Origin: Micromonospora pallida
GTDB lineage: Bacteria; Actinomycetota; Actinomycetes; Mycobacteriales; Micromonosporaceae
NCBI RefSeq assembly: GCF_900090325.1
Contig: NZ_FMHW01000002.1
Span: 806,001 to 870,000 of the forward strand
DNA length: 64,000 nucleotides
Reading direction: 5' to 3'
Shown here: positions 10,418 to 18,278 of the stretch, piece after piece
How positions within the stretch are numbered: position 1 is the stretch's first letter
How the letters are laid out: every line of letters begins with the position of its first letter
Translations under genes and position numbers: made by a program
Notes under the pieces: generated by a model
Database searches by the model: none
Told to the model about the DNA's origin: nothing
What the model saw: the letters and a program-made list of their open reading frames with translations, nothing else

Positions 10418-10879
10418 GTGTCGAACAAACGTCAGGTGGGCGAGGCGGTCGACATCGCTCGCGACCTTGTCGGCGATGAAGTCCCTGCTGGCCCGCCTGT
10501 CCCGGCACTGACAGAGTTCGCCCGGAGGTTCGCCGCGACGGAGTTCGATGTCCCCGGTGGCCAGGACTCGGACGGATATCTCTTTCAGTACGGGGAGGTA
10601 AACTGGTTTCCAGAGCCTACCTTCGTTCTGAGTGTGGTGCGACAACTAGAAGTTGTTGACACAAACGGAGAGCACGAGTCCTATGTCCAGGTGCAGTTTG
10701 AGTATAGGTATTTGCTGGATAGCGAACTCAAAATGGCGGGGAACCATTCGGAGTGGTGGTTCCCAGGCGATGGAACGCCTCTCGATTCTTGGTTGGATTC
10801 CGTGTCAAGGTCGGCGATCGGCGACCTTCTCAGGTTAAAGGAACCACAAGAATTCCTGGTCTGGATGGATCAATCCTGA
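10418..10879 (+). CDS. Probable immunity protein for the RHS nuclease tip
   Basis: The protein has 153 residues and starts at GTG 10418, five bases after a CGGAGG site; the upstream TTG at 10391 has no such site. It is acidic and aromatic-rich (LFQYGEVNWFPEP, SEWWFPGDGTPLDSW), with no signal peptide and no catalytic motif that I can see. Its position directly 3' of the toxin tip, its small size, its acidity and its lower GC are all typical of cognate immunity genes in polymorphic toxin loci. The immunity role is inferred from context. I do not recognise the family. Confidence 0.65.
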   Translation: MSNKRQVGEAVDIARDLVGDEVPAGPPVPALTEFARRFAATEFDVPGGQDSDGYLFQYGEVNWFPEPTFVLSVVRQLEVVDTNGEHESYVQVQFEYRYLLDSELKMAGNHSEWWFPGDGTPLDSWLDSVSRSAIGDLLRLKEPQEFLVWMDQS

Positions 10880-11408
10880 ACGCGCTCGGATGATGGCGAG
10901 CACGCGAGCTTCATGTGGTCTGTTGTGGTCCCGTTGGGTCGAGCGATCGTGCTGCTTTCCCGGGCGACGGGCGTGAATTCGCCATCAAATCGGTGGTGGC
11001 GCTGGGTAGCGACTGGTTGGCGATGTGTGTCGACCGACGCTGCGGTCTGCCTGTGTTGCCGTCACGGTTGCCGTCAAATACTTATAGCCAATGCCGATGT
11101 ATCGATGTAAGGCGCCTGGGATGCTGTAGCACGACCACGAGTTGAGGCCCGGCCGATGACGGTCGGGCCTCATCCCTACGTGAACAGCCTCCACCCTTCG
11201 GAGACCCGTCGCCGTCGGTCACCTTGATGGCGGTCTCGTCGTCGATGCCGGCCGCTTGCCCTGCCGGAGCGATTCCGGTGCGGTGACCGCCCGATGAAGA
11301 GCCAGGTAATCGCGCCCAAAGAACCCGAGCAGTCGTTTACGCTCTGTATTGAGCTATCCTTAATCGCATGAGCACCCATTTTTGCGTCTGGGTGCTACGC
11401 GTGGGGGT
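10880..11408. other. Intergenic stretch without a supported gene
   Basis: About 530 bases with only short, atypical open frames. It holds two terminator-like hairpin regions, listed separately, and marks the border between the toxin locus and the mobile-element zone. Confidence 0.6.
11144..11171. terminator. GC-rich hairpin, possible terminator
   Basis: Arms GAGGCCCGGCC and GGTCGGGCCTC pair at 10 of 11 positions around a 6-base loop. There is no T-tract, so termination is only possible, not shown. Confidence 0.4.
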
Positions 11409-11419
11409 TTATTTCCCCC
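11371..11419. terminator. Double hairpin at the 3' end of the recombinase gene
   Basis: AGCACCCA pairs with TGGGTGCT (11371-11396), and GGGGG pairs with CCCCC (11403-11419). The second overlaps the last codons and stop of the minus-strand recombinase frame. Probably a transcription end for that gene. Confidence 0.45.
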
Positions 11420-13088
11420 CTCGGACACGATCCATACACCCACGGTCCGCGTTGAGTTTCACTTCAGCGCGGGCCGTTTGTGTTTCTGGATGGTAGATGA
11501 GGCGGAGGCCGAGTTGTCGGTAGACCTTGGCCTTGTCGGCGGGGTCGGCGTCGCGGAGCACGGTGGTGATGTCGCCCAGGGCGTGGACCAGGTTGGTGAT
11601 CTCTGTTCGGCTCATGGGGCGCGGTCCGGTCGTTTGAAGCGTCTGTAGGTGGGCTTCTGCTCGGGTTCGTTCGGCTTGTGTCTGGGCTATCCATCCGGTG
11701 ACCACTGCGGGGTCCGCTCCGGAGTCGAGGGCGGCTCGGTAGCGTTCGAGTTTCGCGTCGCAGTCGGCGATTGCGGCGCGGGTGGCGGCGGTGGCTGTGG
11801 GGTTGTGGTCCGGCTCGGTGTTGGCCATCGCGGTGATGGTGTCCTCGAGGCGGTCGGGGGTGAAGGCGGTGGCGAGCCAGGTGTCGAGTGGTGCGATGAG
11901 GGCGTCTTCGCGGAGGTAGACGTTGCGGGGGTGGTCGACGTTGTTGGCGAGGGCGTATTCCTGGGGGAACCGGCAGCGGTAGTAGGCGTCGCCGTGGTTG
12001 TGTTGGCCCTGCATGCGGCGTTGGCAGGCGGCGCATTAGACGAGTCCGCGGAACATGTACGGGTTGCGGGCGCGTCGGAGCCGTTGGTTGCCGGATTCTC
12101 GTCGCGCGCGTTGGCCGAGGAGGGTCTGTGCCTGTTCGAAGGTGGTGTCGTCGATGAGGGGTGGGTGGACGATCTCTTTGGAGGTGATCCACTTGTCGCG
12201 TTTGTTCCAGCGCATGACGCCGGTGTGGCCGAGGGCGACGTCGTCGACGTCGAGGAGTACCTCGTCGGTGCGTTGTTTGTTCCAGACTTGCCGTCCGGTG
12301 TAGCGGGGGTTGGTGAGGATTACGCGGATGGCGCTCTTGGACCAGGCGATGCCGCTGCGGTGTGGGTTGCGGGCGCGGTCGTGTGCTGAGGGGCACGGGA
12401 CGTGGTTGGCGGTCAGTCCTTCGGCGATGGCGAAGAGTCCGTAGCCGGCGAGGAACTCGTCGAAGATCCGGCGGACGATCGGTGCGGTGTCGGGGTCTGG
12501 GGTGAGCGCGCGTAGGCGTTTGCCGTCGGCGGCTTTGGCGGCGTTGGGGTGAGGGCCGAGGTCGCGGAGGGTGTAGCCGTATGGTGGGCGGCCGCCGAGG
12601 TAGCGGCCTTCGAGGAGGGTTTGGGCGGCCATGGCGGTGCGGACGCGGAGCTTGATGCGGTTGCGCTCGCCCTTGCTCATGCCGCCGAAGACGGACATGA
12701 CGAGTTCGTGGGCCTCGTTGTCGGGGTCGATGGGGCCGCCGATCTCGGGTACCCAGAGTTCGACGCCGTAGTGGGCGAACAGTGGCACGGTGAGGCCGAA
12801 CTGGTTGCCGTAGAAGGCTCGATGGGGTTCGCCGACGACGACGGCGGTGAATCCTCGTTGCGGGGTGCGTAGCGCGGTGAGGAGTTGGCTGGCCTGGACG
12901 CGGCGTTGCCATGGTAGGGAGCGGCTCTGGCCGATGTCGAAGTACTCGGCGACGATGCGGCCGCCGTGGGGTTGGATGAGTGCGGTCGCCCGGCTGAGTT
13001 GCCAGCTTCGGGACGATTCGGGGTCCTGGTTGTCCTCCGTCGACACACGGCCGTAGAAGGCGAAGAGTTTTGGTCGAGGGGTGGTCAT
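11409..13088 (-). pseudogene. Large serine recombinase interrupted by one in-frame TAA
   Basis: The start is ATG at 13088 after an AGGAG site. The N-terminal resolvase domain has FYGRVSTEDNQDP with the nucleophilic Ser and the MSKGERNRIKLRVRTAM helix. The recombinase domain follows (GGRPPYGY, then NPRYTGRQVWNKQ). Translation stops at TAA 12036-12038, exactly before the zinc-ribbon cysteines. The same frame then continues with CAACQRRMQG, YYRC and a coiled-coil and C-terminal region to the natural stop at 11409. Full length would be about 558 residues, usual for phage- or ICE-type large serine recombinases. One base change explains the break. A sequencing error or stop read-through are alternatives. 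The truncated product (350 residues) would lack most DNA-binding parts. Confidence 0.8.
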
Positions 13089-13351
13089 TGGTTCTCCTGG
13101 TCGGTGGTGTTGGTGCGGCGGTCGTTGACTCGTTTGAGCAGGTTCAGTAGGGCGGCGGCTGCCCTGGGGTGCAGTTCGGCTGGTTCGCTGGGTGTCACCA
13201 CGGAGGTGACCCCGTTGGTTGTGGTGTGGTCGTCGTTGCCGACCGTCCATGAACCGGTGTCTTCGGTCTTCTGGTCAAGTCGCTTGTCGTGTGCCGCGGC
13301 CGTTGCCGGACTGGCCTGCCTGGGATGTTGATGTTTGGGAGGCGTACTCAT
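13085..13351 (-). CDS. Small protein of unknown function upstream of the recombinase
   Basis: The 88-residue protein starts at ATG 13351 behind GGAGG (5-base spacing). Its stop TGA overlaps the recombinase ATG as ATGA, which points to translational coupling. It is hydrophilic, rich in Thr, Asp and Asn, with one amphipathic helix near the C-terminus (LHPRAAAALLNLLKRVNDRR). I do not recognise a family. Its position suggests an accessory or regulatory partner of the recombinase; that is inference. Confidence 0.55.
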   Translation of the reverse strand: MSTPPKHQHPRQASPATAAAHDKRLDQKTEDTGSWTVGNDDHTTTNGVTSVVTPSEPAELHPRAAAALLNLLKRVNDRRTNTTDQENQ

Positions 13352-13530
13352 GCGCCTCCATCCGGCGGTTGACCCAGTCGGGAGGCAGGTCGGTGGTTGT
13401 GCGTGTTTCGCTCCTGGGTCTCTGCTGTCTCGGTGGGCGGGATGTTGGCGCCGGTGCCGCGATCGGGCGAGGCGGCGAGGCTGTCTGATGCGTCGGCGAG
13501 TCGTGCCGTAGCGGATTGGTGGGTTGCCAT
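13348..13530 (-). CDS. Very small hydrophilic protein, first gene of the recombinase operon
   Basis: The 60-residue frame starts at ATG 13530, about 10 bases after CGGAGG, and its TGA overlaps the ATG of the 88-residue gene as ATGA. The sequence (SATARLADASDSLAASPDRG and on) is low-complexity and probably disordered. The second stop-start overlap in a row supports it as a real gene. Function unknown. Confidence 0.45.
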   Translation of the reverse strand: MATHQSATARLADASDSLAASPDRGTGANIPPTETAETQERNTHNHRPASRLGQPPDGGA

Positions 13531-13587
13531 TGGTGGATGTCCTCCGAGAGTTGGCCGTGTGCCGGTCGTTCTGGCGGGCAAAGAGAA

Positions 13588-13615
13588 GTGGCCAGTGCCG
13601 TAAGGCACTGGCCAC
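13588..13615 (-). terminator. Strong 12-bp hairpin upstream of the small-gene operon
   Basis: Perfect stem GTGGCCAGTGCC / GGCACTGGCCAC with a 4-base loop. On the minus strand it is followed by TTCTCTTT, so it looks like a Rho-independent terminator for transcripts coming from the intron side. Confidence 0.6.
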
Positions 13616-13688
13616 TCGTTGAGCAGGGCACGTTGGACCGCCGGTTGTTGAGAGGTCCCTTGCTGTTGGGGCATCTGACTAGTTGAGT

Positions 13689-13777
13689 CGGCCTGGAGCG
13701 CGGTGCCGCGTTGCCGCTGGTCCGTTTCTCCAGGCCGCTCGCCGAACCCGCCGTGCGCGTCTCCGCGCAACGGGCTC
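13689..13777 (-). ncRNA. Group II intron domains V and VI
   Basis: Domain V is exactly 34 nt (13777-13744 on minus): a lower stem from GAGCCCG to CGGGTTC, an upper stem GCGCG closed by GAGA with CGCGC, and the usual 2-nt bulge. Domain VI follows as a long hairpin with arms CGGCCTGGAG and CTCCAGGCCG (13737-13689). These form the catalytic and branch-point regions; the exact bulged A cannot be fixed by eye. Confidence 0.85.
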
Positions 13778-13793
13778 TCCACGGTTGCTGTCG

Positions 13794-15263
13794 TCAGGCG
13801 TTGTCGAGTGCAGGCCAGGGGCTGGGGATCGAGCGTTGCCGGTAGCGGGTCACCGGGGTGGCCGCGATCGGCTGGTGCTCGGTCCCGTCCGCGGTGATGG
13901 GCAGCCACCGGCCGGTTGGCGTGGTGAACTGTCTGCGGACGGCCTTCCAGTTCCAGCGGTGTCGGTGCATGAGCATCCTGATCAGCCGTTGCCAGGCGAA
14001 CCGGTCCAGGGTGTGGAAGGTGTGCTTGGCGACGGCGTGCCGGAAGTAGTTGGCCCAGCCGTGCGTGACCTGGTTGAGCCTGGTCAGCACGGACCGGAGG
14101 TCCTGCTGTGATGTCCTGCGGGTCAGTGCTCGGATCTTCGCTTTCAGCGACCTGGTCGGTCGTTGGGCGATGAACGTGTACACGTGCCACCGGTTCGATC
14201 CTCGCTTGCGCTGCCACTGGATGTGGAAGCCGAGGAAGTCGAACCCGTCGCTCATGTGCACGATCCGCGTCTTGGCCGGCGACAGGCGCAGGCCCAGCGG
14301 AGCGAGTACGGCGGCGACGTCCTCGCGCACTGCGGCCGTGTGGTCCTGGGTTCCGTGGACCAGGACCACGAAGTCGTCGGCGTAGCGCACGAGGCGCCAC
14401 GTCGGCAACCCTCGGCTGCGCCGGTAGTTACGGCGGCCGCTGGTCGACATAGTCTCGCCCAGCTTCCACGGCGCCGTCAGGTGCTCGTCGAGCGCCGACA
14501 GCGCGATGTTGGCCAGCAGCGGAGACAGGATGCCGCCCTGCGGCGTGCCGGTGTGGGTGTTCTGCCGGTCACCGAGTTCGGTGAGGATCCCGGCTTTGAG
14601 GAACGCCTTCACCAGTGCCAGCACGCGTTTGTCCTTCACCCTGGCTCGGACGCGGTCCATCAACGCGGTGTGGTTGATGGAGTCGAAGCACGCTTCGATG
14701 TCCGCGTCGAGCACCCACTGGTACCCGTTGGTGCCGTAGAGGTGGATGTCGGCGATCGCGTCCTGGGCCCGCCGCTTGGGCCGGAACCCGTAGGAGACCG
14801 GCTCGAAGTCGACCTCGAAGATCGGTTCCAGCAGCAGCTTCAACGCCGCCTGCACGACCCGGTCCGTCACGGTCGGAATACCGAGGCGGCGGACCTTGCC
14901 CGACCCGCCGGGCTTCGGGATCTTGCGCTCCCGCACCGGCAGCGGCCGGAACGTGCCCGCCTTCAACTGGGCACGCAGGTCGGCCAGGAACCCGGGGACG
15001 CCGATCGACTCCTCGACATGGTCGACGGTCAGGCCGTCGACGCCAGGAGTGTGTGCGCCCCGGTTACCGGCGACCCGGTCGAACGCCATGACCAGCGTCG
15101 CCGGGTCGTGCACGAGGTTGAACAGGTCATCGAACCGGCGGCCGGGATCGGCCGCCGCCCAACGATGAAGTTTGGCCTGCATCTCCGCTACCCGCCGAAC
15201 CGGACTCGCGTCCGGTCGGGCGTCGCCGTTCGGCGGCGCGTCTTGCGGCATTGCAGCATCCAT
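13794..15263 (-). CDS. ltrA: Group II intron-encoded reverse transcriptase/maturase
   Basis: The protein has 489 residues. Reverse-transcriptase blocks are in order: GVDGLTVDHV, IPTVTDRVVQAALKLLLEPI, SYGFRPKRRAQDAI, the polymerase DADIEACFDSI, GTPQGGILSPLLANI, the catalytic YADD (YADDFVVLV), and a maturase/X-domain region (RLNQVTHGWANYFRHAV). There is no C-terminal HNH endonuclease, which is common in several bacterial classes. The polymerase motifs are all present, so the protein is likely active in splicing and retrotransposition of the surrounding intron. The start ATG 15263 is right after GAAGGG; ATG 15251, four codons in, is an alternative. Confidence 0.93.
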   Translation of the reverse strand: MDAAMPQDAPPNGDARPDASPVRRVAEMQAKLHRWAAADPGRRFDDLFNLVHDPATLVMAFDRVAGNRGAHTPGVDGLTVDHVEESIGVPGFLADLRAQLKAGTFRPLPVRERKIPKPGGSGKVRRLGIPTVTDRVVQAALKLLLEPIFEVDFEPVSYGFRPKRRAQDAIADIHLYGTNGYQWVLDADIEACFDSINHTALMDRVRARVKDKRVLALVKAFLKAGILTELGDRQNTHTGTPQGGILSPLLANIALSALDEHLTAPWKLGETMSTSGRRNYRRSRGLPTWRLVRYADDFVVLVHGTQDHTAAVREDVAAVLAPLGLRLSPAKTRIVHMSDGFDFLGFHIQWQRKRGSNRWHVYTFIAQRPTRSLKAKIRALTRRTSQQDLRSVLTRLNQVTHGWANYFRHAVAKHTFHTLDRFAWQRLIRMLMHRHRWNWKAVRRQFTTPTGRWLPITADGTEHQPIAATPVTRYRQRSIPSPWPALDNA

Positions 15264-15845
15264 CCCTTCGCGTAACCGCTGCCGCCCTTCCCCATGTGCA
15301 CGGGCTTTCCCCGGCTCGGAGTACTACGGCGGCTCCGCCCCACCCGGCCCGTTCGGCGGTCGGTGCGCCTATCCCAGACCGTCCGTTGGATACGGGCGGC
15401 ACCGGGAGCTGTGGTCGGGTGGTTCCCGTGTTCACTGCTGCTCGTTCGTCGAAGGAGGAGCCCGACTTTGCCCCTGCGGCCTTGCCATGGGTACGCCGCA
15501 GACCTTCCCCATGGCCTCCCGGACCGGCGATCCTGTCCGGCCCGGAAGCTCCCCGACCACGCATGCGACCGGGGAAACACCGCCATCCGGCCCCTATCCA
15601 CCAGGTTCGAGCCGGTAACCCATTAAGGGACGTAATGACGCCGGTTCCTCGCGTACTCCTCTTCGTCTCGCTCGCCGGGCCCGCACCATCTGGTAGTGCT
15701 GGCACGTCCCGGCTTTGTCAGGGCCGCTTCCCACCCGTCCCGGCACCACCCAGAACAGGCTGCCCTCAGCTACGCCCACCTGCTGCGACAGGAAGACGGT
15801 GGCGGTCTCTCACCTCCACTCGAACAACAGCGCCTCACGGCGCAC

Positions 15846-15884
15846 CGGATCAGAAGGTTAGGGGTTCGAGTCCCTTCGGGCGCG
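15846..15884 (+). other. 3' half of a tRNA-Arg gene: attachment-site scar
   Basis: The segment matches the actinobacterial tRNA-Arg(ACG) from the anticodon (CG of ACG) through the anticodon stem GATCAG, the T-arm (GGGGTTCGAGTCCC) and the acceptor strand CGGGCGC plus discriminator G. The D-arm and 5' acceptor strand are absent; the upstream sequence is unrelated. Such 3' tRNA halves are left where integrative elements insert into a tRNA gene. The intact tRNA would be at the other end of the element, outside this window. Confidence 0.75.
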
Positions 15885-15893
15885 CAAGATCAC

Positions 15894-15932
15894 AAGGGGT
15901 CTGACCTGCTGGAACAGCGGTCGGGCCCCTTT
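15894..15932 (+). terminator. Terminator just after the tRNA remnant
   Basis: AAGGGGTCTGACC pairs with GGTCGGGCCCCTT (one mismatch and one wobble) around a 12-base loop, followed by TGCTTTT. Its position right after the tRNA 3' end suggests it is the original tRNA terminator. Confidence 0.65.
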
Positions 15933-16082
15933 GCTTTTCCATCCCTTGTGGACGTTTGGGTGCTCGGTGGGTGCTCGTGCGACGAGCATTTCCTACGTCC
16001 CGTCCTGTCTGGTGGTGTTCGGGCGCGTCCGTGGGGGTTGGCGAGGGTGGCTGGTGACGCAGCGGCCTGCTGGTGGGAGTCC

Positions 16083-16271
16083 ACCAACAGTTCGTGGCTC
16101 AACCGGATCGAGGCCCAGTTCACCGCCCTGCGCTACTTCGCCTTGGACGGCACCGATCACACCAGCCACAGAGAGCAGGGCAGCATGATCCGCTGCTGCA
16201 TCATCTGGCGGAACAAGCACGCCGCCGACGAACGCCTACGTCAGGTAGTCAACAGGGCGAACGTTGCCTGA
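16083..16271 (+). pseudogene. IS630-family transposase, C-terminal remnant
   Basis: About 62 residues beginning TNSSWLNRIEAQFTALRYFA and ending NRANVA match the typical end of actinobacterial IS630 transposases, including the Glu of the DDE triad in NRIEAQF. The frame upstream is unrelated, so the N-terminal two thirds are lost. A dead fragment next to the tRNA scar. Confidence 0.8.
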
Positions 16272-16351
16272 TGCGGGCAGTAGATACCGGTGCCGTAGTA
16301 AATCCGTACGCGAGCGATCGCACTCGACGTCCGCTGCGGAGGGAACTGCGT

Positions 16352-17077
16352 CTACGCCGTGCCGGAGGCGGTCCGGCTGAACAACGCGGGCGGGGCGCCC
16401 ATCGCCCGTGAGAGCAGGATCGCCTGCTTGGAGACCGCTGCCCCGAAGGAGGCAATCTCGTCGTCGGTGGTGCGGAATTGCGGGGAGTTCACGCTGATCG
16501 CCCCGATTACCTCGCCGTGGGCGCTGTAGATCGCCGAAGCGATCGCAACGACGTCGCTGTCGGTGCGATGGGAGACGTGCGCCGTGCCGGGTTCTGCGTG
16601 TCCGTCGAGTGCGGCCCCGAGGGCGGTGCCCTCGCGGGGGATGGTCCGGCCGGTCCATACCTTGGTCTGTACCTGCCGGTCGGACGCGGCCTGGCGCAGG
16701 TAGAGCACCGCGCCCGGCTCGGCGGCGATCCCGAGGCTGGCGGTTTCGCCGGTTTCCGCGGCGAGTTGGGCGAGGTGCGGTCCGCTGGCTTCGTAGAGCG
16801 GGTCGTCGCGCAGCGCCTCGGCCGCGATCTGTTTCATCCGGACGCCGGTCCGGTAGCGGCCGTCGGTGTCGCGGCTGACCAGGCCGTGGGTGGACAGGGT
16901 GGCCAGCAGCCGGGAGGCGGTGCTCGGTGACAGTTCGGTCGCCCGGGCGATGCCGGAGAGGGTGGTGTCTTGCGCCTCCGGTTCGAGTACCGCGATGAGC
17001 ACGCGCAGGGCGCGATCGACGCTGCGGGTTGCGCCGCCCCCGGATTCTGGGTCGGACCCCTTCTCGAACTCGTTCAT
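16352..17077 (-). CDS. IclR-family transcriptional regulator
   Basis: The protein has 241 residues from ATG 17077; AAAGG lies 6 bases before it, whereas the ATG two codons upstream directly abuts that site. The N-terminal winged helix is about residues 18-75 (RALRVLIAVLEP, then LSPSTASRLLATLSTHGLVSRD). The C-terminal IclR effector domain follows (GETASLGIAAEPGAVLYLRQ, ... ISVNSPQFRTTDDEIASFG). It is transcribed away from the importer operon at 17275 with a shared intergenic region that contains an IclR-like operator, so it probably controls that operon and itself. Effector unknown, perhaps the imported compound. Confidence 0.9.
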   Translation of the reverse strand: MNEFEKGSDPESGGGATRSVDRALRVLIAVLEPEAQDTTLSGIARATELSPSTASRLLATLSTHGLVSRDTDGRYRTGVRMKQIAAEALRDDPLYEASGPHLAQLAAETGETASLGIAAEPGAVLYLRQAASDRQVQTKVWTGRTIPREGTALGAALDGHAEPGTAHVSHRTDSDVVAIASAIYSAHGEVIGAISVNSPQFRTTDDEIASFGAAVSKQAILLSRAMGAPPALFSRTASGTA

Positions 17078-17142
17078 GACCATCCTTTCGTGGGTTCGCT
17101 GACGCGCGGACCTCTGCTGGCAATGACCCTATTGTCATCAGG

Positions 17143-17180
17143 TGGAAAATAGTTTCACGGCCGTTACCATCACATGAAAC
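17143..17180. promoter_or_regulatory. Candidate IclR operator region
   Basis: TGGAAAATAGTTTCA at 17143-17157 is an imperfect palindrome of the IclR-site type, and a matching TGAAAC lies at 17175-17180, giving GTTTCA ... TGAAAC. It is between the divergent regulator and the importer operon. Assigned by pattern only. Confidence 0.45.
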
Positions 17181-17274
17181 TCGTTGGCACCTAGTGAGAA
17201 TCTAGCGGACTCGCGTCTAGCCTCCTGACATCGGGCCGGTGATCACCACCGCGCCTCAACTGGATGGAGGCCAC

Positions 17275-17835
17275 GTGACAGCACGCGCAGAACTACGAAC
17301 GGAAGTTGCCTCGGTCGAGGACGTGATCGACCAGATTAACGCCGCACGCGACGACATCTGGGAGCTCCCGCCGGCCGAGGTGCTCGCCCTCGGGCGTGGT
17401 CAGGTCCCGATGGGGACCGGGGCCAAGAACAACTACCTCTCCACGTTGATCTTCGCCGAGAACGAACTGCGCACGCTCACCGACGAGATCCTCTGGTTCG
17501 CCTGGGTCACCGCGACCCGTAACCCGAAGGCCGACCTGGCCACGCTCGTCTTGTACATGGACGAGATGGGTCAGTACAAGGCGAACATGAACGACTACGT
17601 CGGCCTGCCCGAGGGCTGCCGGATTCTCAAGTTGTACGTCGGCGGCATCCGCCTCGCGTCCTCGCTGGACGATTTCGCCCGGCTCACCGAGTCGGCGATG
17701 ACGTACTTCAACCGCCTTCACGGCTGGGTGGACATCGTCTTCCCGTGGGGGATCGTCAACGGCTTCCAGCGGACCAACCCGTTGGAGCGGCTCCTCGAGC
17801 GCGCCCAGGGCGCGGGACAGGCGGTGGCGTCGTGA
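17275..17835 (+). CDS. Helical protein, possibly related to the cucumopine-synthase helical bundle
   Basis: The protein has 186 residues from GTG 17275, which follows GGAGG by four bases; the earlier GTG at 17239 has no ribosome site. It is predicted all-helical, with a conserved-looking core (WELPPAEVLALGRGQVPMGT) and an aromatic C-terminal segment (TYFNRLHGWVDIVFPWGI). It has no signal peptide. It overlaps the next gene by GTGA. From memory it resembles the helical-bundle domain of cucumopine synthase, an opine-forming enzyme that also carries a cyclophilin-like barrel. The neighbouring gene supplies such a barrel and the rest of the operon is an importer of the opine/peptide type. The assignment is tentative; it could be a subunit of another enzyme. 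Confidence 0.45.
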   Translation: MTARAELRTEVASVEDVIDQINAARDDIWELPPAEVLALGRGQVPMGTGAKNNYLSTLIFAENELRTLTDEILWFAWVTATRNPKADLATLVLYMDEMGQYKANMNDYVGLPEGCRILKLYVGGIRLASSLDDFARLTESAMTYFNRLHGWVDIVFPWGIVNGFQRTNPLERLLERAQGAGQAVAS

Positions 17836-18278
17836 AGCTCGCGTTCAACCTGGACGGCGAGCAGGCCGCCGTCATCGAGATCTGGGAGGACAAGGTCCCC
17901 CAGCTCGCCGAGAAGATCCGGGAAGCACTCCCGTTCACCACCTACCTGCAGCACGGGAAGCTGACCGGCGACTTGCTGCTGATGCAGACGAAGATCCTGG
18001 CGGACTGGGAGAACATGTTCTACCCGGAGGACCTGGCCGCGCAGGTCACCGCCGACAACACCGAGATCCGGGGCGCGGTGTCCTACTACGGCCCGCGCCA
18101 GCAGATCTCGATCATGTACGGCAACGACATCCCGCCGGAGCCGCTGCCCGTGTCCGCGATCGGGTGGGTCGTCGAGGGCGCCGACCAGCTGGAGCTGATC
18201 GGGCTGCGCGCCTGGCTCCAGCCGGGCGCGAAGGTGGAACTGTCGCTGCTCGAGGAGCACGCCGAGGCGGCGTCGTGA
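17832..18278 (+). CDS. Cyclophilin-like (DUF3830-like) protein
   Basis: The protein has 148 residues from GTG 17832 and overlaps both neighbours by GTGA. Beta-rich, with the pattern of small cyclophilin-like barrels (LPFTTYLQHGKLTGDLLLMQ, GAVSYYGPRQQISIMYGND, PVSAIGWVVEGADQLELIG). DUF3830-like proteins often sit beside ABC importers of organic acids or opines. Stop-start coupling with the helical 186-residue gene suggests the two work as one complex, as the two domains of cucumopine synthase do in a single chain. Reaction unknown. Confidence 0.5.
   Translation: MKLAFNLDGEQAAVIEIWEDKVPQLAEKIREALPFTTYLQHGKLTGDLLLMQTKILADWENMFYPEDLAAQVTADNTEIRGAVSYYGPRQQISIMYGNDIPPEPLPVSAIGWVVEGADQLELIGLRAWLQPGAKVELSLLEEHAEAAS

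Larger units (their letters stand above)
13682..15686 (-). mobile_element. Group II intron, apparently complete
   Basis: On the minus strand the element opens at 15686 with GTGCG, the group II 5' consensus. About 420 bases of structured 5' RNA follow (domains I-IV), then the reverse-transcriptase ORF, a canonical 34-nt domain V and a domain VI hairpin. The 3' end is estimated near 13682, after ACTCAAC, within a few bases. About 2.0 kb is a normal length. The left flank is not an obvious gene, so the target site remains unclear. Confidence 0.85.

Noticed and set aside
11464..12912. 482-residue minus-strand open frame
   Set aside because: Extremely Arg/Pro/His-rich composition; it is a shifted reading of the recombinase gene, which has conserved motifs in the other frame.
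14163..15275. Plus-strand open frame of 370 residues
   Set aside because: Antisense to the intron reverse transcriptase; no recognisable motif.
15594..15779. Small minus-strand frame spanning the intron 5' boundary
   Set aside because: It runs across the intron start into intron RNA and has an upstream in-frame stop; not a plausible gene.
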